DNA from: Mycolicibacter engbaekii
Lineage (GTDB): Bacteria; Actinomycetota; Actinomycetes; Mycobacteriales; Mycobacteriaceae
DNA: 64,000 bases
Reading direction: 5' to 3'
NCBI RefSeq assembly: GCF_002101585.1
Contig: NZ_LQOT01000030.1
Span: forward strand, 30,419 to 94,418
Within the stretch, counting starts at the first letter, position 1. Each line of letters begins with the position of its first letter. The notes below the pieces were generated by a model that saw only the letters and a list, made by a program, of their open reading frames with translations, searched no databases and was not told where the DNA came from. This document shows positions 1 to 9,220 of this stretch, one piece after another. The position numbers were made by a program, and so were the translations under genes.

Positions 1-85
1 TGGCCAGCGGCTCGGCGTCCCAGCTGAGGAACGTGCCGCGGTCCAACACGGCGTCGCGCAGTTCGTCGGCCCCGGTCCGGCTCAC
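1..85 (-). CDS. accD3: AccD3-like acyl-CoA carboxylase carboxyltransferase, N-terminal fragment
   Basis: Only the first 28 codons are in the window, read leftward from a GTG at 85. The peptide runs VSRTGADELRDAVLDRG and then TFLSWDAEPLA, which resembles the N terminus I recall for M. tuberculosis AccD3 (Rv0904c), a carboxyltransferase subunit that moves carboxyl from biotin to an acyl-CoA. The divergent echA6 next door is the same neighbour as in M. tuberculosis, which supports the call. The short fragment does not allow any check of the catalytic region. Confidence 0.6.
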   Translation of the reverse strand, partial: MSRTGADELRDAVLDRGTFLSWDAEPLA

Positions 86-91
86 ACCAAA

Positions 92-105
92 AGCCTAATT
101 AGGCT
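92..105. promoter_or_regulatory. Perfect 14-bp palindrome between accD3 and echA6
   Basis: AGCCTAATTAGGCT is a perfect palindrome in the 28 bp between the divergent accD3 and echA6 starts, ending 8 bp before the echA6 ATG. Its position would let a dimeric regulator control both genes. The regulator is unknown. Confidence 0.4.
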
Positions 106-113
106 GGGATGCC

Positions 114-845
114 ATGATCGGTGTTACCCGCGACGAAGCCGTCACCACTGTCGAATTGCAGCGTCCGGAGCGGCGCAACGCACTCAATTCCCAGCTCGTC
201 ACGGAACTGCGCGAGGCCATCGTGGACGCGGCCGACCACGACGTCCGGGCCATCGTGCTGACCGGGCAGGGCACGGTGTTCTGCGCCGGCGCTGACCTGT
301 CCGGAGACGCCTTCGCTGCGGACTACCCCGACAAGCTGCTCGCCCTGCACCAGAGCATCGCTGACGTACCGGTGCCGGTGATCGGTGCCATCAACGGGGC
401 GGCGATCGGCGCCGGCCTGCAGCTGGCCATGGTCTGCGACCTGCGAGTGGTGGCGCCTGAGGCGTACTTCCAGTTCCCGGTGGCCAAGTACGGCCTGGCG
501 TTGGACAACTGGAGCATCCGCCGGCTGTCCACGCTGGCCGGCTACGGGCGGGCGCGGGCGATGATGCTGACCGCCGAGAAGCTGACCGCCGAGACGGCAC
601 TGCTGACCGGGATGGCCAACCGGCTGGGCACCCTCGCCGACGCGCAGGCCTGGGCACATGAGATCGCCGGGCTGGCACCACTGGCCTTGCAGCACGCCAA
701 GCGGGTGCTCAACGACGACGGCGCCTACGAGGAACAGCAACCGATCCACAAGGAACTGTTCGACCGGGCCTGGAGCAGCCAAGACGTCATCGAGGCGCAG
801 GTAGCGCGGGTGCAGAAGCGGCCGCCGAAGTTCCAGGGCGCCTGA
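114..845 (+). CDS. echA6: EchA6-like enoyl-CoA hydratase family protein
   Basis: This is a 243-residue crotonase-fold protein with the acyl-CoA and oxyanion segments [13 protein letters not shown] and [12 protein letters not shown]. It is close along its whole length to M. tuberculosis EchA6 (Rv0905) as I remember it, including the ends [10 protein letters not shown] and KRPPKFQGA. EchA6 is reported to bind long-chain acyl-CoA and pass fatty acids to the FAS-II/mycolic acid pathway rather than to act as a good hydratase; that role is carried over from the family. It diverges from accD3, and the short gap holds a 14-bp palindrome. Confidence 0.85.
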   Translation: MIGVTRDEAVTTVELQRPERRNALNSQLVTELREAIVDAADHDVRAIVLTGQGTVFCAGADLSGDAFAADYPDKLLALHQSIADVPVPVIGAINGAAIGAGLQLAMVCDLRVVAPEAYFQFPVAKYGLALDNWSIRRLSTLAGYGRARAMMLTAEKLTAETALLTGMANRLGTLADAQAWAHEIAGLAPLALQHAKRVLNDDGAYEEQQPIHKELFDRAWSSQDVIEAQVARVQKRPPKFQGA

Positions 846-921
846 GGCGGCGATCGCGACGCGGTGATGGCAAACGCGGGCCGAACCGGGGGACGCGGGT
901 CAGCGCCATAGACTCGACGGC

Positions 922-2145
922 ATGCTGCGCGGTGCACTTCGACTGGCGGGGGCAACAGCATCCCTGGCCGCTGGCGGTTGGACGCTTCGCGCCCTGCGCG
1001 GCACACCCGCCGCGCTGGGAGCGGCGCCCAGCGCCATCGATGCGGTGGCCAGCCGGTCGAGCCACTACCGCGACGGCGTCTTCCACAACCTGGAACGCGC
1101 CTCGGTGGTCAACATGGACCTCGAACAACGGCGGCTGATCCTGCGCGAGTTGTTCGCCGACCGCGACGGACGGCGGCCGGACGCGCCGATACCGCTCGAA
1201 GAGCCCGACTTCGGGATCGACGCCGCGCCGCTGGCCGTCACCTGGCTGGGCCACGCGACCGCGCTGGTGGAGATCGACGGCTACCGGATTCTGACCGACC
1301 CGGTCTGGAGCGAACGCTGCTCGCCGTCGGACGCCGTGGGGCCCCGGCGGCTGCACCCCCCGCCGGTGGGAATCGGGGCGCTGCCGGCGGTCGACGCGAT
1401 CGTGATCAGCCACGACCACTACGACCACCTCGACATCGACACCGTCACCGCGCTCGCGCGCAGTCAGCGGGCACCGTTCGTCGCCCCGCTGGGCGTCGGG
1501 GCGCACCTGCGGGCCTGGGGCATCCCCGCGCAGCGGGTTATCGAACTCGACTGGGACGAGCACACCACGCTCGGCGAGCTCACCGTGACCTGCACCCCGG
1601 CGCGGCATTTCTCCGGGCGGTTCTTCACGCGCAACCAGACGCTGTGGGCATCCTGGGCGATCACCGGTCCACAGCACCGGGTCTACTTCGGCGGCGACAG
1701 CGGCTACACCCGCAGCTTCGCCCGCATCGGTGCCGACCATGGACCGTTCGACCTCACGCTGTTGCCGATCGGGGCCTACAACAGCGCCTGGCCGGACGTC
1801 CACATGAACCCCGAGGAGGCGGTCCGGGCGCACCTCGACCTGAACGGCTCGGCGCCGGGGCTGCTGGTGCCGATTCACTGGGGAACATTCCGGCTGGCGC
1901 CGCACCGATGGGATGAGCCGGTGGAACGGCTGCTCGCCGCTGCCGACGTCGCCGGGGTGACGGTGTCGGTGCCCAAACCCGGCGGTTCAGTGAGGCTCGA
2001 CGGAGGAGAGGCGAAGCTGGAACCGCCGCATGGGACCGGCGGTTCAGTGAGGCTCGACGGAGGAGAGGCGAAGCTGGAACCGCCGCATGGGACCGGCGGC
2101 CGGGTGCAGGCCGGGGCCCTCGCAACGGCGTGGTGGAGGTCCTAG
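922..2145 (+). CDS. Metallo-beta-lactamase-fold hydrolase (NAPE-PLD-like, Rv0906-type)
   Basis: The 407-residue protein has a hydrophobic N terminus (about residues 6-25) and an MBL fold. The zinc motif HDHYDH lies near residue 164, followed by an RHFSGRF His, GGDSGY, and a late IHWGTF His. This matches the UlaG/NAPE-phospholipase D-like branch; the substrate is not known. It is the Rv0906 neighbour in the accD3-echA6-ctpE block. The C-terminal end is unusual: residues from about 354 are two in-frame copies of a 19-residue unit encoded by a 57-bp tandem repeat, so the tail is probably a repeat insertion and not part of the fold. The next gene starts 5 bp after the stop. Confidence 0.8.
   Translation: MLRGALRLAGATASLAAGGWTLRALRGTPAALGAAPSAIDAVASRSSHYRDGVFHNLERASVVNMDLEQRRLILRELFADRDGRRPDAPIPLEEPDFGIDAAPLAVTWLGHATALVEIDGYRILTDPVWSERCSPSDAVGPRRLHPPPVGIGALPAVDAIVISHDHYDHLDIDTVTALARSQRAPFVAPLGVGAHLRAWGIPAQRVIELDWDEHTTLGELTVTCTPARHFSGRFFTRNQTLWASWAITGPQHRVYFGGDSGYTRSFARIGADHGPFDLTLLPIGAYNSAWPDVHMNPEEAVRAHLDLNGSAPGLLVPIHWGTFRLAPHRWDEPVERLLAAADVAGVTVSVPKPGGSVRLDGGEAKLEPPHGTGGSVRLDGGEAKLEPPHGTGGRVQAGALATAWWRS
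1981..2097. repeat. Tandem 57-bp repeat with hairpin-forming ends
   Basis: Two copies, apparently identical, begin GGTTCAGTGAGGCTCGACGG at 1984 and 2041, a period of exactly 57 bp (19 codons). Each copy is bounded by GGCGGTTC and its reverse complement GAACCGCC (1981-1988/2020-2027 and 2038-2045/2077-2084), so each can form a hairpin. The layout resembles a REP-type interspersed element that inserted into the 3' end of the hydrolase gene and was duplicated without breaking the frame. Confidence 0.75.
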
Positions 2146-2149
2146 CCCC

Positions 2150-3718
2150 ATGATCAGGTGGGCTGCCACGGCCGGGGCCGCCGTCCTGGCCCTTGCCCTG
2201 ACCGCGTGCGTTCCGGTGGCGACTCCGCGTGAGTTGTCCGAAACCCCGCCGAACGAGGTGTCGGGCGTGGACATCCCGCCCGGGCGGGTCGACGCCGCGG
2301 TGGGCCGGATCGACGGCCTGGCGCGCGATCTGCTGGACAGCACCGGAATCCCCGGCCTGGCCGTCGCGGTCGTGCACGGCGGGAAGACCGTGTACGCGCG
2401 GGGATTCGGCGTCCGCGACACCGGCACGCCGGGGCCGGACAATGCGGTGAACGCCGACACGGTGTTCCAGCTGGCGTCGCTGTCCAAATCGGTCGGCGCC
2501 ACCGTGGTGGCCCAGCAGGTCGGTGCGGGGACCGTCGCCTGGGACACACCCGTGGTGACGCAGCTGCCGTGGTTCGAGCTGTCGGATCCCTACGTCACCG
2601 AACACCTCACCATCGCCGACCTGTATGCGCACCGGTCGGGGTTGCCCGATCATGCGGGCGATGGGCTCGAAGACCTCGGGTACGGCCGCCGGGAGGTGCT
2701 GGAGCGGCTCAAATATCTTCCGCTGGCCCCGTTCCGCAGCAGCTACGCCTACACCAACTTCGGTCTGACGGCCGCCGCGGAGGCAGTGGCCGCGGCCGCC
2801 GGCGTCGGTTGGGAGCAGCTGTCGGCCGACGTGCTGTATCGGCCGCTGGGTATGGCGTCGACCAGCTCCCGCTACGCCGACTTTCTCGCACGGCCCAACC
2901 GCGCGGTTAACCACACCAAGGTCGGCAACGGCTACCAGCCCCGCTATCAACGCAATCCGGATGCCCAGTCCCCGGCCGGCGGGGTCAGTTCGTCGGTGAA
3001 CGACATGGCGCGATGGCTGGCCATGGTGCTGGCCGGCGGAAGCCATGACGGCAGCCACATCATCGAAGCCCAGGCCCTGCTGCCGGCCATCACCGCGCAG
3101 ATCGTCAGTGCCCCCGCCGGAGTCGGTACCGCCCGGCCCGGCTTCTACGGCGAGGGCTTCAACGTGTCGATCACCTCCTCGGGGCGTACCCAGTACGGCC
3201 ACTCGGGTGCATTCCTGCTCGGGGCGGCAACCGCGTTCGCGGCGCTGCCGTCCCAGGACGTCGGCATCGTCGTGCTGACCAACGCCACCCCGATCGGCGT
3301 CCCGGAGACCCTCATCGCCCAATTCCTGGACCTGGTCCAATACGGCGAGATCCGCTCGGACTGGGCAGCGCTGTACCGCCAGGCGATGGCGCCGATGTTG
3401 CAGCCCGAAGGTGCGCTGGTCGGGGCGCAACCGCCGGCGCATCCGGCGCCCGCCCGCCCGTTGGCCGAGTACGTCGGCACGTACGCCAACCCCTACTGGG
3501 GGCCGGCCACCGTGCGCGAGGACCAGGGTGCGCTCGAGGTCGTGCTGGGACCGCAACGCCAACGATTCCGGCTGACCCACTACGACGGTGACACCTTCAC
3601 GTTCGCCCTGCAGGGCGAAAACGCGCCCGAGGGAACCATTTCCAAGGCTGAGTTCACCAAGGACACCCTTGAGCTGGAATTCTTCGATCACGACGAGCTG
3701 GGAAGGTTCACCCGTTGA
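2150..3718 (+). CDS. Beta-lactamase/transpeptidase-like serine hydrolase, lipoprotein (Rv0907-type)
   Basis: The 522-residue protein starts at ATG 2150 with a lipoprotein signal: hydrophobic residues 5-19 and lipobox LTAC with Cys20. The class C beta-lactamase/penicillin-binding motifs are present: SLSK with nucleophile Ser110 and Lys113, YTN near residue 200, and an HSG motif (YGHSGAF). A separate beta-barrel-like C-terminal domain follows after about residue 420. It probably acts outside the membrane on peptidoglycan or ester substrates. It lies between the Rv0906-like hydrolase and ctpE, and its stop overlaps the ctpE start (TTGA). Confidence 0.85.
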   Translation: MIRWAATAGAAVLALALTACVPVATPRELSETPPNEVSGVDIPPGRVDAAVGRIDGLARDLLDSTGIPGLAVAVVHGGKTVYARGFGVRDTGTPGPDNAVNADTVFQLASLSKSVGATVVAQQVGAGTVAWDTPVVTQLPWFELSDPYVTEHLTIADLYAHRSGLPDHAGDGLEDLGYGRREVLERLKYLPLAPFRSSYAYTNFGLTAAAEAVAAAAGVGWEQLSADVLYRPLGMASTSSRYADFLARPNRAVNHTKVGNGYQPRYQRNPDAQSPAGGVSSSVNDMARWLAMVLAGGSHDGSHIIEAQALLPAITAQIVSAPAGVGTARPGFYGEGFNVSITSSGRTQYGHSGAFLLGAATAFAALPSQDVGIVVLTNATPIGVPETLIAQFLDLVQYGEIRSDWAALYRQAMAPMLQPEGALVGAQPPAHPAPARPLAEYVGTYANPYWGPATVREDQGALEVVLGPQRQRFRLTHYDGDTFTFALQGENAPEGTISKAEFTKDTLELEFFDHDELGRFTR

Positions 3719-6132
3719 CCACCGCGCGAACAGCCCAAGGCCTGACCGACGCCGAAGTCGCCCAACGCGTCGCGCAGGGCCAGACCAACGACATTCCGGC
3801 GCGGGCCGCACGCAGCGTCGCCGAGATCATCCGCGCCAATGTGTTCACCCGGATCAACGCCATCCTGGGTGTGCTGCTGGCCATCGTGCTCACCACGGGC
3901 TCGCTGATCAACGGGCTGTTCGGGCTGCTGATCTTCTTCAACAGCGTCATCGGCATGGTGCAGGAGATCCGGGCCAAACAGACCCTGGACAAGCTGGCCA
4001 TCGTCGGTCAGGCGAAACCACTGGTGCGCAGGCAATCCGGGACGCAGCAACTGCTGCCCGCGCAGGTGGTGCTCGACGACATCATCGAGCTGGGGCCGGG
4101 GGATCAGATCGTCGTCGACGGCGAGATCGTCGAATCGGCAGACCTGGAGGTCGACGAGTCGCTGCTCACCGGCGAGAACGATCCGATCGGTAAAGACAGC
4201 GGCGAACAGGTGCTCTCGGGCAGCTTCGTGGTGTCCGGCAGCGCCGCCTACCGGGCCACCCGGGTGGGCCGGGAAGCGTATGCGGCCAGGCTGGCAGAGG
4301 AGGCCAGCAAGTTCACGCTGGTGCGATCCGAGCTTCGCAGCGGCATCGACCAGATCCTGAAATTCATCACCTACCTGCTGATCCCGGCCGGCCTGCTGAT
4401 CATCTACACGCAGTTGTTCACCACCGGCGTGGGCTGGCGGGAGTCGGTGCTGGCGATGGTGGGCGCCCTGGTGCCGATGGTCCCCGAGGGCCTGGTGCTG
4501 ATGACGTCGCTGGCGTTCGCGGTCGGTGTGGTGCGACTGGGGCAACGCCAGTGCCTGGTGCAGGAGTTGCCCGCCATCGAAGGGCTGGCCCGCGTCGATG
4601 TGGTCTGCGCCGACAAGACCGGCACCCTGACCGAGAACGGTATGCGGGTCGCCGAGGTTGTCGAACTTCCTGGCGCCGAAGGCCTGCCGGTGCACCAGGC
4701 GCTGGCCGCGCTGGCCGCCGCCGACTCGCACCCCAACGCCAGCATCCAGGCGATCGGTGGCGCGTTCCCCACATCGCCGGGCTGGAAGCAGAGCGCATGC
4801 GCGCCCTTCAAGTCGGCGACCAAGTGGAGCGGCGTCTCCTTCCACGAGCACGGGAACTGGGTTATCGGGGCTCCGGACGTGCTGCTCGAACCTTCGTCGG
4901 CGGCGGCCGAACAGGCCGAACAGATCGGGGCGCGGGGCCTGCGGGTGCTTCTGGTGGGGACCTGCGACCAGCCGGTCGACCACCCCGACGCGCCCGGCAA
5001 CGTGACCCCGGTGGCGTTGGTGGTGCTGGAGCAGAAGCTGCGTCCCGACGCCCGCGATACTTTGGATTACTTTGCCGCGCAGGAAGTGTCGGTGAAAGTT
5101 ATCTCCGGGGACAACGCGATGTCGGTGGGCGCGGTGGCTGCGGAGCTGGGACTGTCCGCAGACGCCGTGGACGCCCGTAAACTGCCCACCGAGCCCGACC
5201 AGCTGGCCGGCGTCCTGGAGGAACACACCGTGTTCGGCCGGGTGCGCCCCGACCAGAAGCGGGCCATGGTGCACGCACTGCAGTCGCGTGACCACACGGT
5301 GGCGATGACCGGTGACGGTGTCAACGACGTGCTGGCACTCAAGGACGCCGACATCGGCGTCGCGATGGGCGCCGGGAGTTCGGCGGCCCGCGCGGTAGCC
5401 CAGATCGTGTTGCTGGACAACAAGTTCGCCACCTTGCCCTACGTGGTGGGCGAGGGGCGCCGGGTGATCGGCAACATCGAGCGGGTGGCCAACCTGTTCT
5501 TGACCAAAACGGTGTATTCGGTACTGCTGGCACTGCTGGTGGGCCTGGTCGGGCTGGCATCGGCCCTGTTCGGCACCAAGCCGCTGCTCTACCCCTTCCA
5601 GCCCATCCACGTCACCGTCGCGGCGTGGTTCACCATCGGGATCCCGGCGTTCATCCTGTCGCTGGCACCCAACAACGAGCGGGCCCACCCCGGATTCGTG
5701 CGCCGGGTGATGAGCGGGGCACTGCCCGCAGGCATCGTGGTGGGCATCGCCACCTTCTCGTCCTACCTGGTGGCCTACCGCGGCAGCGAAGCCACGCCGG
5801 TCCAGCAGATTCAGGCCTCCACCAGCGCCTTGATCACGTTGCTGACCACGGCGGGATGGGTGCTGGCGGTGGTGGCCCGGCCCTATCAGTGGTGGCGGCT
5901 GTTGCTGGTCATCAGCTGCGGACTGGCCTACGTGGCGATCTTCGCGATGCCCCTGACCCGGGAGAAGTTCCTGCTCGATCCCTCCAATGTGGCGCTGACG
6001 TTGTTGGCACTGGGTATCGGCGTGCTCGGCGCCGCCGTGATCGAAGCGATGTGGTGGGCCCGCGGCGGCATGCTCGGTGAGCAGCCGAAGTTGTGGCGGG
6101 AGTCGGCAACGACCACAATGACCGGGCGATAA
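3715..6132 (+). CDS. ctpE: CtpE-like P-type ATPase, calcium/divalent cation transporter
   Basis: This is an 805-residue P2-type ATPase. Visible motifs are TGEN in the actuator domain, PEGL in TM4, DKTGT with phosphorylated Asp300, and GDGVND near residue 533. There is no N-terminal CxxC metal domain. Membrane pairs lie near residues 43-80 and 220-270, with a C-terminal bundle from about 590. Gene order (Rv0908) points to CtpE, reported as a Ca2+ uptake ATPase needed for cell-wall integrity in mycobacteria. The start is the TTG at 3715, which overlaps the upstream TGA and has GGAAGG about 8 bp before it. The overlap suggests translational coupling with the serine hydrolase. Confidence 0.85.
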   Translation: MTTARTAQGLTDAEVAQRVAQGQTNDIPARAARSVAEIIRANVFTRINAILGVLLAIVLTTGSLINGLFGLLIFFNSVIGMVQEIRAKQTLDKLAIVGQAKPLVRRQSGTQQLLPAQVVLDDIIELGPGDQIVVDGEIVESADLEVDESLLTGENDPIGKDSGEQVLSGSFVVSGSAAYRATRVGREAYAARLAEEASKFTLVRSELRSGIDQILKFITYLLIPAGLLIIYTQLFTTGVGWRESVLAMVGALVPMVPEGLVLMTSLAFAVGVVRLGQRQCLVQELPAIEGLARVDVVCADKTGTLTENGMRVAEVVELPGAEGLPVHQALAALAAADSHPNASIQAIGGAFPTSPGWKQSACAPFKSATKWSGVSFHEHGNWVIGAPDVLLEPSSAAAEQAEQIGARGLRVLLVGTCDQPVDHPDAPGNVTPVALVVLEQKLRPDARDTLDYFAAQEVSVKVISGDNAMSVGAVAAELGLSADAVDARKLPTEPDQLAGVLEEHTVFGRVRPDQKRAMVHALQSRDHTVAMTGDGVNDVLALKDADIGVAMGAGSSAARAVAQIVLLDNKFATLPYVVGEGRRVIGNIERVANLFLTKTVYSVLLALLVGLVGLASALFGTKPLLYPFQPIHVTVAAWFTIGIPAFILSLAPNNERAHPGFVRRVMSGALPAGIVVGIATFSSYLVAYRGSEATPVQQIQASTSALITLLTTAGWVLAVVARPYQWWRLLLVISCGLAYVAIFAMPLTREKFLLDPSNVALTLLALGIGVLGAAVIEAMWWARGGMLGEQPKLWRESATTTMTGR

Positions 6133-6156
6133 GGGCGATAAGGGGAAAGGAACGAC

Positions 6157-6594
6157 ATGGCCAAGCTCTCCGGATCCATCGACGTCCCGCTGCCTCCCGA
6201 AGAGGCCTGGACGCACGCCTCGGATCTGTCCCGCTACAAAGAGTGGCTGACCATTCACCGGGTGTGGCGAACTGTGCTGCCTGAAACTCTCGACAAGGGC
6301 ACGACCCTGGAGTCGATCGTCGAGGTCAAGGGCATGCTCAACAAGGTCAGGTGGACGATTGTGAACTACAAGCCGCCCACCGGCATGACCCTCAACGGCG
6401 ACGGCAAGGGCGGTGTGAAGATCAAGCTGCTCGCCAAGGTCGCCCCGGCCGACGAGGGCTCCAAAGTCAGTTTTGACGTGCACCTGGGCGGGCCGGCGTT
6501 GTTCGGCCCGATCGGCGTGCTGGTGGCCGCCGCGCTCAAGAGTGACATCAACGAGTCGCTGCGTAGGTTCGTCACGGTTTTCGCGCCCAACTGA
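6157..6594 (+). CDS. SRPBCC/START-like protein (Rv0910-type)
   Basis: A 145-residue SRPBCC protein: AKLSGSIDVPLPPEEAW at the N terminus, a beta-sheet core and a long C-terminal helix. It follows ctpE after 24 bp with a good GGGGAAAGGAACG ribosome site. M. tuberculosis Rv0910 is annotated as the toxin of a pair with the small Rv0909, which lies between ctpE and Rv0910. Here no room exists for an Rv0909 gene. The fold normally binds hydrophobic ligands, so a lipid-handling role with the CtpE group is at least as likely as toxicity. Confidence 0.75.
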   Translation: MAKLSGSIDVPLPPEEAWTHASDLSRYKEWLTIHRVWRTVLPETLDKGTTLESIVEVKGMLNKVRWTIVNYKPPTGMTLNGDGKGGVKIKLLAKVAPADEGSKVSFDVHLGGPALFGPIGVLVAAALKSDINESLRRFVTVFAPN

Positions 6595-6680
6595 TGCCGT
6601 TGCGCGCCGGTGGCTGCGGCCGGCTGGCGCGGCATGACCACGGTGCCGGTGTAGCGGTCGATGCGAGCTAGTGTCACAAC

Positions 6681-7097
6681 ATGACTCGCTCGCGACCCGG
6701 TTGGCTGATCGCGCTGTGCGCGGCGATTCTGTCGGGCAGTGCCTGGCTGCCGTGGCTGCACACCACGGCCCACGGTGGCGGGCATGCCAGTGCGATCGGG
6801 GGCAGTGCCGGCGCCATCGAGCTGCCGCCCCGCTTCGGTGTCGGCCAGCTGATCGTTCTGCTGGCCTCCGTCCTGCTGGTGGCCGGTGCGATGGTCGCCC
6901 GGGAGCTGTTCACCCGACTGGCCGCGGTTGCCGCGCTGCTGGACACCGTGGCGATCGCTGCGTTGGGCGTGTGGTACTACCGCGTGAACGTCGTAGCTCC
7001 GATCGCCGCCGGCTATGGGCTCTACATCGGCGCGGTCGCCGTGGCGGGCGCGCTGGTGTGTTCGCTGTGGGCGTTGGTCAGCGCAGTGCGGCGATGA
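6681..7097 (+). CDS. Small four-helix membrane protein (Rv0912-like position)
   Basis: The 138-residue product has hydrophobic spans near residues 8-25, 54-72, 79-98 and 105-133, with a Gly/His-rich loop (HTTAHGGGHAS) between the first two. No enzymatic motif is visible. It closes the ctpE-side block, and its last 20 bp overlap the convergent oxidoreductase gene. The function is unknown; a cell-envelope role is only a guess from context. Confidence 0.65.
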   Translation: MTRSRPGWLIALCAAILSGSAWLPWLHTTAHGGGHASAIGGSAGAIELPPRFGVGQLIVLLASVLLVAGAMVARELFTRLAAVAALLDTVAIAALGVWYYRVNVVAPIAAGYGLYIGAVAVAGALVCSLWALVSAVRR

Positions 7098-7896
7098 CCT
7101 CGGCGAAGGCCTGGGCGTGTTGCTGCTGGACGGTGAAGTAGCTGATCCCGTACCGGCTGCGGAGTTCACGCAGGGCGTCGGCCATCTCGCGGACCGATCC
7201 CGACAACACGGCCGGTGAGGCCAGCAGTTGCTCGTCGGACAGCGTCGGCGCGAACCGGCGGGTCAGCGACAGATCGGGTATCCCGGACGGCCCGGTCGGC
7301 ACCGCCGTGATGGCCAGGTTGAGCTCCAGGGTGTCGAAGCGGGCGCCGGCCGCCGCTCGGACGAAGCCGACCCGCTCGGCCAGCGGATCCTCGGCGTCGC
7401 GCACCCGCGCTCCGGTCAACCCGACGATGCCGGCATGGCGGGCCGCTACCGTCAGCAGCCGGTCGCCGTTGCCGGCGATCAGGATGGGCACACCGGGCTG
7501 GTGCGTGGCCAGGTAGCTCGTCACATGCTCGAGGTAGTCGACCCGCCGGCCGGCGGCGGGAAAGGGCAGCTCGGCGGCCTCGAACTCGGCGCGCACGTAC
7601 CCCGCGCCCAAGCCCGCCTCCAGCCGGCCGCCCGACAACAGGTCGGTGTCGGCGATATCGCGGGCCAGCAGCGCCGGTTTGTAGAAGCAGGCGTTGAGAA
7701 CGTAGGTGCCCAGCCGGATCGTCGAGGTGGCCGCGGCGGCAGCGACCAGCACCGGAAAGGGAGCCGGGGCGCCGAGATGGTCGGGCACATGCAGGACGTC
7801 GAAGCCGTAGCCTTCCAATCGCCGAGCGGTATCGGCGAGCTCGGCCGCCGAGCGGACCGGGTTGAGGCCCACGCCGAAGCGGAACTGTCTGTGCAC
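7078..7896 (-). CDS. LLM-class (probably F420-dependent) oxidoreductase
   Basis: A 272-residue luciferase-like TIM-barrel protein. It has the family pattern of a first strand (FGVGLNPVRS), HVPDHLG, and the conserved segment GGRLEAGLGAGY. The pattern fits the TIGR03621-type mycobacterial F420 family. The substrate cannot be deduced. The start is set at GTG 7896, because GAGGAGG lies 6 bp before it; the upstream TTG is inside that ribosome site. It converges on the small membrane protein gene with a 20-bp overlap. Confidence 0.8.
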   Translation of the reverse strand: MHRQFRFGVGLNPVRSAAELADTARRLEGYGFDVLHVPDHLGAPAPFPVLVAAAAATSTIRLGTYVLNACFYKPALLARDIADTDLLSGGRLEAGLGAGYVRAEFEAAELPFPAAGRRVDYLEHVTSYLATHQPGVPILIAGNGDRLLTVAARHAGIVGLTGARVRDAEDPLAERVGFVRAAAGARFDTLELNLAITAVPTGPSGIPDLSLTRRFAPTLSDEQLLASPAVLSGSVREMADALRELRSRYGISYFTVQQQHAQAFAEVIAALR

Positions 7897-7940
7897 CTGA
7901 ATCCTCCTCAACCGGCCACGCCGAATGTCGGGCTCTGCGG

Positions 7941-9074
7941 TCAGCGCGGCGGGCGTGGCGGTGCCGGCGACGGGGAGCGGGTCTCGCTGTCCGCCGACTC
8001 ATCCTGTTGCGCCACCGGGAACACCCACTTGCCGGAAAGGATGTCGTTTTCCGGCTGGTAGAGCCGGACGGTGTAGTTCCAGCCCGGGGTGATCGGCAGA
8101 CAGTTGGCGTCCCCGGCCGAACAGTCACCGAACTGCACGGTCACCGATCCGTCCGCCGCCTTTGCGGCGGTGATGTTGTTGACCGAGTACGCCTGCTGCG
8201 GGTTCTCGGTGAGGTAGCCGTTCTTGTTGTAGACGGTGACCGACCAGAAGCCCTTCACCGGAACGTCTTTGACCGTCAGGCGGTACACCGTGTTGCCGTC
8301 GTTGCGGGCCGGCCTGACGTTGAGGTACAGCGCCTCGGTCTCGGGATTGCCGCCCCATCCGGCGGCCGCGCCGATCAGATGCCGCACCGGGTCGGTGTCG
8401 GCCTGGGTGCCGAACATGCCCCGAGTGTCGGGCAGGGTCTCGGCCAGGTCCAGCAGGGCGTCGTTGACCTTCTTCTGGCTGACCGGATCCCACCGGGGTA
8501 CTTCGAAGCTGCCGACGTTGGCTTGGCGCACCGTGATCGCGTCCTGCAGCCGGTGTGCTGCGGCCAGGTCCGCGGTGTCGCCGGGGTCGGCCAGGGTGCG
8601 CACGGCCACCAAGACGTAGCGGGTGCCCACGCGCTCCTCATCCAGGGTGTGCTGGCCGCCCCCGTAGAAGATGTCGGTGACGTACTCGTCCTGATTGATC
8701 ACCTGCGCCGACATGTAGCGCTGCCCGGCATCGGGCAGGGTCAGGGTTACCGGGCCGGCCTGCAGGTCGAACACCGCCGCCGAATACAGCGTGTCCCGGT
8801 TGGGTCGCACCACCAATTGCCGGTCGATCGGCGTGACTTCGCGCATGTGGAAAAAACGGCCGAAACCGTTCTCGTTGACGACGTTGGTGAACTCCTGGTC
8901 GCTGATGGCCCGCACGAAATTGTCCGGCGACACCAAGACCATGCCGTTGGGGGTGCTGCGCGGGGTCTGGTTCGCCAGTGGGTGCGGTCCGGCCTGGGTC
9001 ACCGTCAGGGCGCAGCCGGACACGGTCAGCGCCGTCGCCGCCATCCCGAACGCGCAAAGCCATCGTTTGGACAT
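7941..9074 (-). CDS. DUF1254/DUF1214-type lipoprotein
   Basis: From ATG 9074 the product has 377 residues: a lipoprotein signal (MSKRWLCAFGMAATALTVSGCA, broken here only by the lipobox Cys), a DUF1254-like half (VVRPNRDTLYSAAVFDL) and a DUF1214-like half (GFWSVTVYNKNGYL and WNYTVRLYQPENDILSGKW). Proteins with these two domains are common in mycobacteria, but their reaction is unknown. The Pro-rich C-terminal 15 residues are probably disordered. Its start region faces the secreted-protein gene at 9221, and the two may share the AT-rich divergent control region. Confidence 0.75.
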   Translation of the reverse strand: MSKRWLCAFGMAATALTVSGCALTVTQAGPHPLANQTPRSTPNGMVLVSPDNFVRAISDQEFTNVVNENGFGRFFHMREVTPIDRQLVVRPNRDTLYSAAVFDLQAGPVTLTLPDAGQRYMSAQVINQDEYVTDIFYGGGQHTLDEERVGTRYVLVAVRTLADPGDTADLAAAHRLQDAITVRQANVGSFEVPRWDPVSQKKVNDALLDLAETLPDTRGMFGTQADTDPVRHLIGAAAGWGGNPETEALYLNVRPARNDGNTVYRLTVKDVPVKGFWSVTVYNKNGYLTENPQQAYSVNNITAAKAADGSVTVQFGDCSAGDANCLPITPGWNYTVRLYQPENDILSGKWVFPVAQQDESADSETRSPSPAPPRPPR

Positions 9075-9220
9075 GCAGCGCAACCTACCCGTCGGCCCGG
9101 GCGGGCGTCGGCATGGGATTGCCGACCTGATGGCGAAATGCGCATTGCGGCTATTGCAACCCCTGAGGACCGGACGTATCGTCCAAAATAAAAATTCACC
9201 GTGAGTAAAAAGAGAAAACC

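Noticed and set aside
3688..6483. Very long reverse-strand open frame (about 930 codons) over ctpE
   Set aside because: It lies opposite the strongly supported CtpE frame, has low-complexity His/Gln/Arg-rich content and no domain. It is a result of high GC.
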